Assembly (NCBI RefSeq): GCF_003254395.2
Contig: NC_037652.1
Span: 1,947,001 to 2,011,000, forward strand
Source of the DNA: Apis mellifera
Lineage: Eukaryota > Arthropoda > Insecta > Hymenoptera > Apidae
Direction: 5' to 3'
Length of the DNA: 64,000 bases
Both the position numbers and the translations under genes were made by a program. Within the stretch, counting starts at the first letter, position 1, and the number at the start of each line of letters is the position of its first letter. Under the pieces are notes generated by a model. That model was not told the DNA's origin, ran no database searches, and saw only the letters and a list, made by a program, of their open reading frames with translations. Below are positions 63,421 through 64,000 of this stretch, piece by piece.

Positions 63421-64000
63421 TTATATAGTACGTGATTGGAAAAAGGCCAAAGTATGACACGAACGAACAAAGACTCGCTTATGGGTTTCGTTTCGACGAG
63501 TTGATTTCTCAAAATTCCACCACGTGCGAGTTCCCGTTGTCTTTCAACGATCGAGAAAAAGCTCGATGATGAAGAGACGAGCAGTCGAAGAGGAATCGTT
63601 GAAAGAAGCGCTTGCAATAATGACTGTTTTTTCTTCTCCTCTTTTATCGATTCTTTTCTTTAGAAGTGAATTTTTGAACGGAAGAAGACTTTTTTTCAAT
63701 TTCGAAATATTTTTATTAAAATTTCGAATATAATGAAAACTAATGTTAAAAGATAAAGATTCGAATATTTTTAAAGCTACAAATAAACTTGAAAGTTCAA
63801 ATCTAAAAATTTAGATATTTAATTTAAATTCAGGGACATTTAAAAAATACACAAATACTTTCATTAAAGAAAAATTCAAAATTTAAGACACAGTCGCCAT
63901 ATTTATTTTCCTAACCTTAAAATCTCGCTCTTGCACTTCATAATTTGTAAAAATATCTCAGAATGGAATCAAGAAAGCTCTTATATTTTTCCTTTTGCAA
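63420..64000. other. Right end: small GC-richer island, no gene recognised
   Basis: 63420-63680 is less AT-rich. A minus-strand frame reading L-L-S-T-I-P-L-R-L-L-V-S-S resembles a signal peptide but starts at TTG with no ATG. The last 300 bases are AT-rich. Confidence 0.3.

Noticed and set aside
63339..63617. Minus frame with a signal-like start
   Set aside because: Opens at TTG without ATG and runs into poly-A/T sequence; no domain recognised.

Overview
The window is nuclear DNA of an insect, most likely a honeybee (genus Apis). It is extremely AT-rich and has short GT-AG introns. It carries a tandem cluster of four-cysteine ('C-minus') odorant-binding protein (OBP) genes of the Apis type, a mariner-family transposon, and conserved animal genes closest to insect and vertebrate forms. 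No database search was possible; identifications rest on reading translated exons and recalling family motifs.

Layout. (1) 1-16 kb: three intact five-exon OBP genes on + (1928-4017, 6956-9044, 12626-14450) and a decayed fourth copy near 15.2-15.8 kb. The first two genes lie in a young ~4.7-5.0 kb tandem duplication whose units begin with (ATT)n tracts. A third upstream flank of the same unit leads into the more diverged third gene and is split by a deleted 912-bp mariner element. (2) 17.3-20.0 kb: SRP72, a protein subunit of the signal recognition particle, eight coding exons on +. (3) 21.4-23.6 kb: an R3HCC1L-like gene on -, convergent with SRP72. (4) 29.1-30.1 kb: a PCGF3/l(3)73Ah Polycomb-group RING-finger gene on -, four coding exons. 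(5) 34.1-43.5 kb: a fibroblast growth factor receptor (FGFR) on - with three Ig domains, a transmembrane segment and a tyrosine kinase; its signal-peptide exon was not found. (6) 43.5-64 kb: about 20 kb without a convincing coding exon, probably the FGFR first intron and/or upstream regulatory DNA, punctuated by GC-richer islands, hairpins and a four-copy ~350-bp tandem repeat.

Most notable observations. The FGFR has two alternative exons for the N-terminal half of Ig domain III (40627-40808 and 38689-38876). Both have the same entry and exit phase, and splicing them together would shift the frame, so they can only be used one at a time. In vertebrate FGFRs the alternative (IIIb/IIIc) exons encode the other half of this domain. 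The OBP pair shows 12 amino-acid-changing against 2 silent differences, and the third gene carries an exon 4-intron 4 tract nearly identical to gene 1, a sign of gene conversion.

The genes do not form a single pathway. SRP72 (protein targeting), PCGF3 (chromatin) and R3HCC1L (unknown) look like housekeeping genes, the OBPs are lineage-expanded chemosensory genes, and the FGFR is a developmental receptor with a large non-coding territory.
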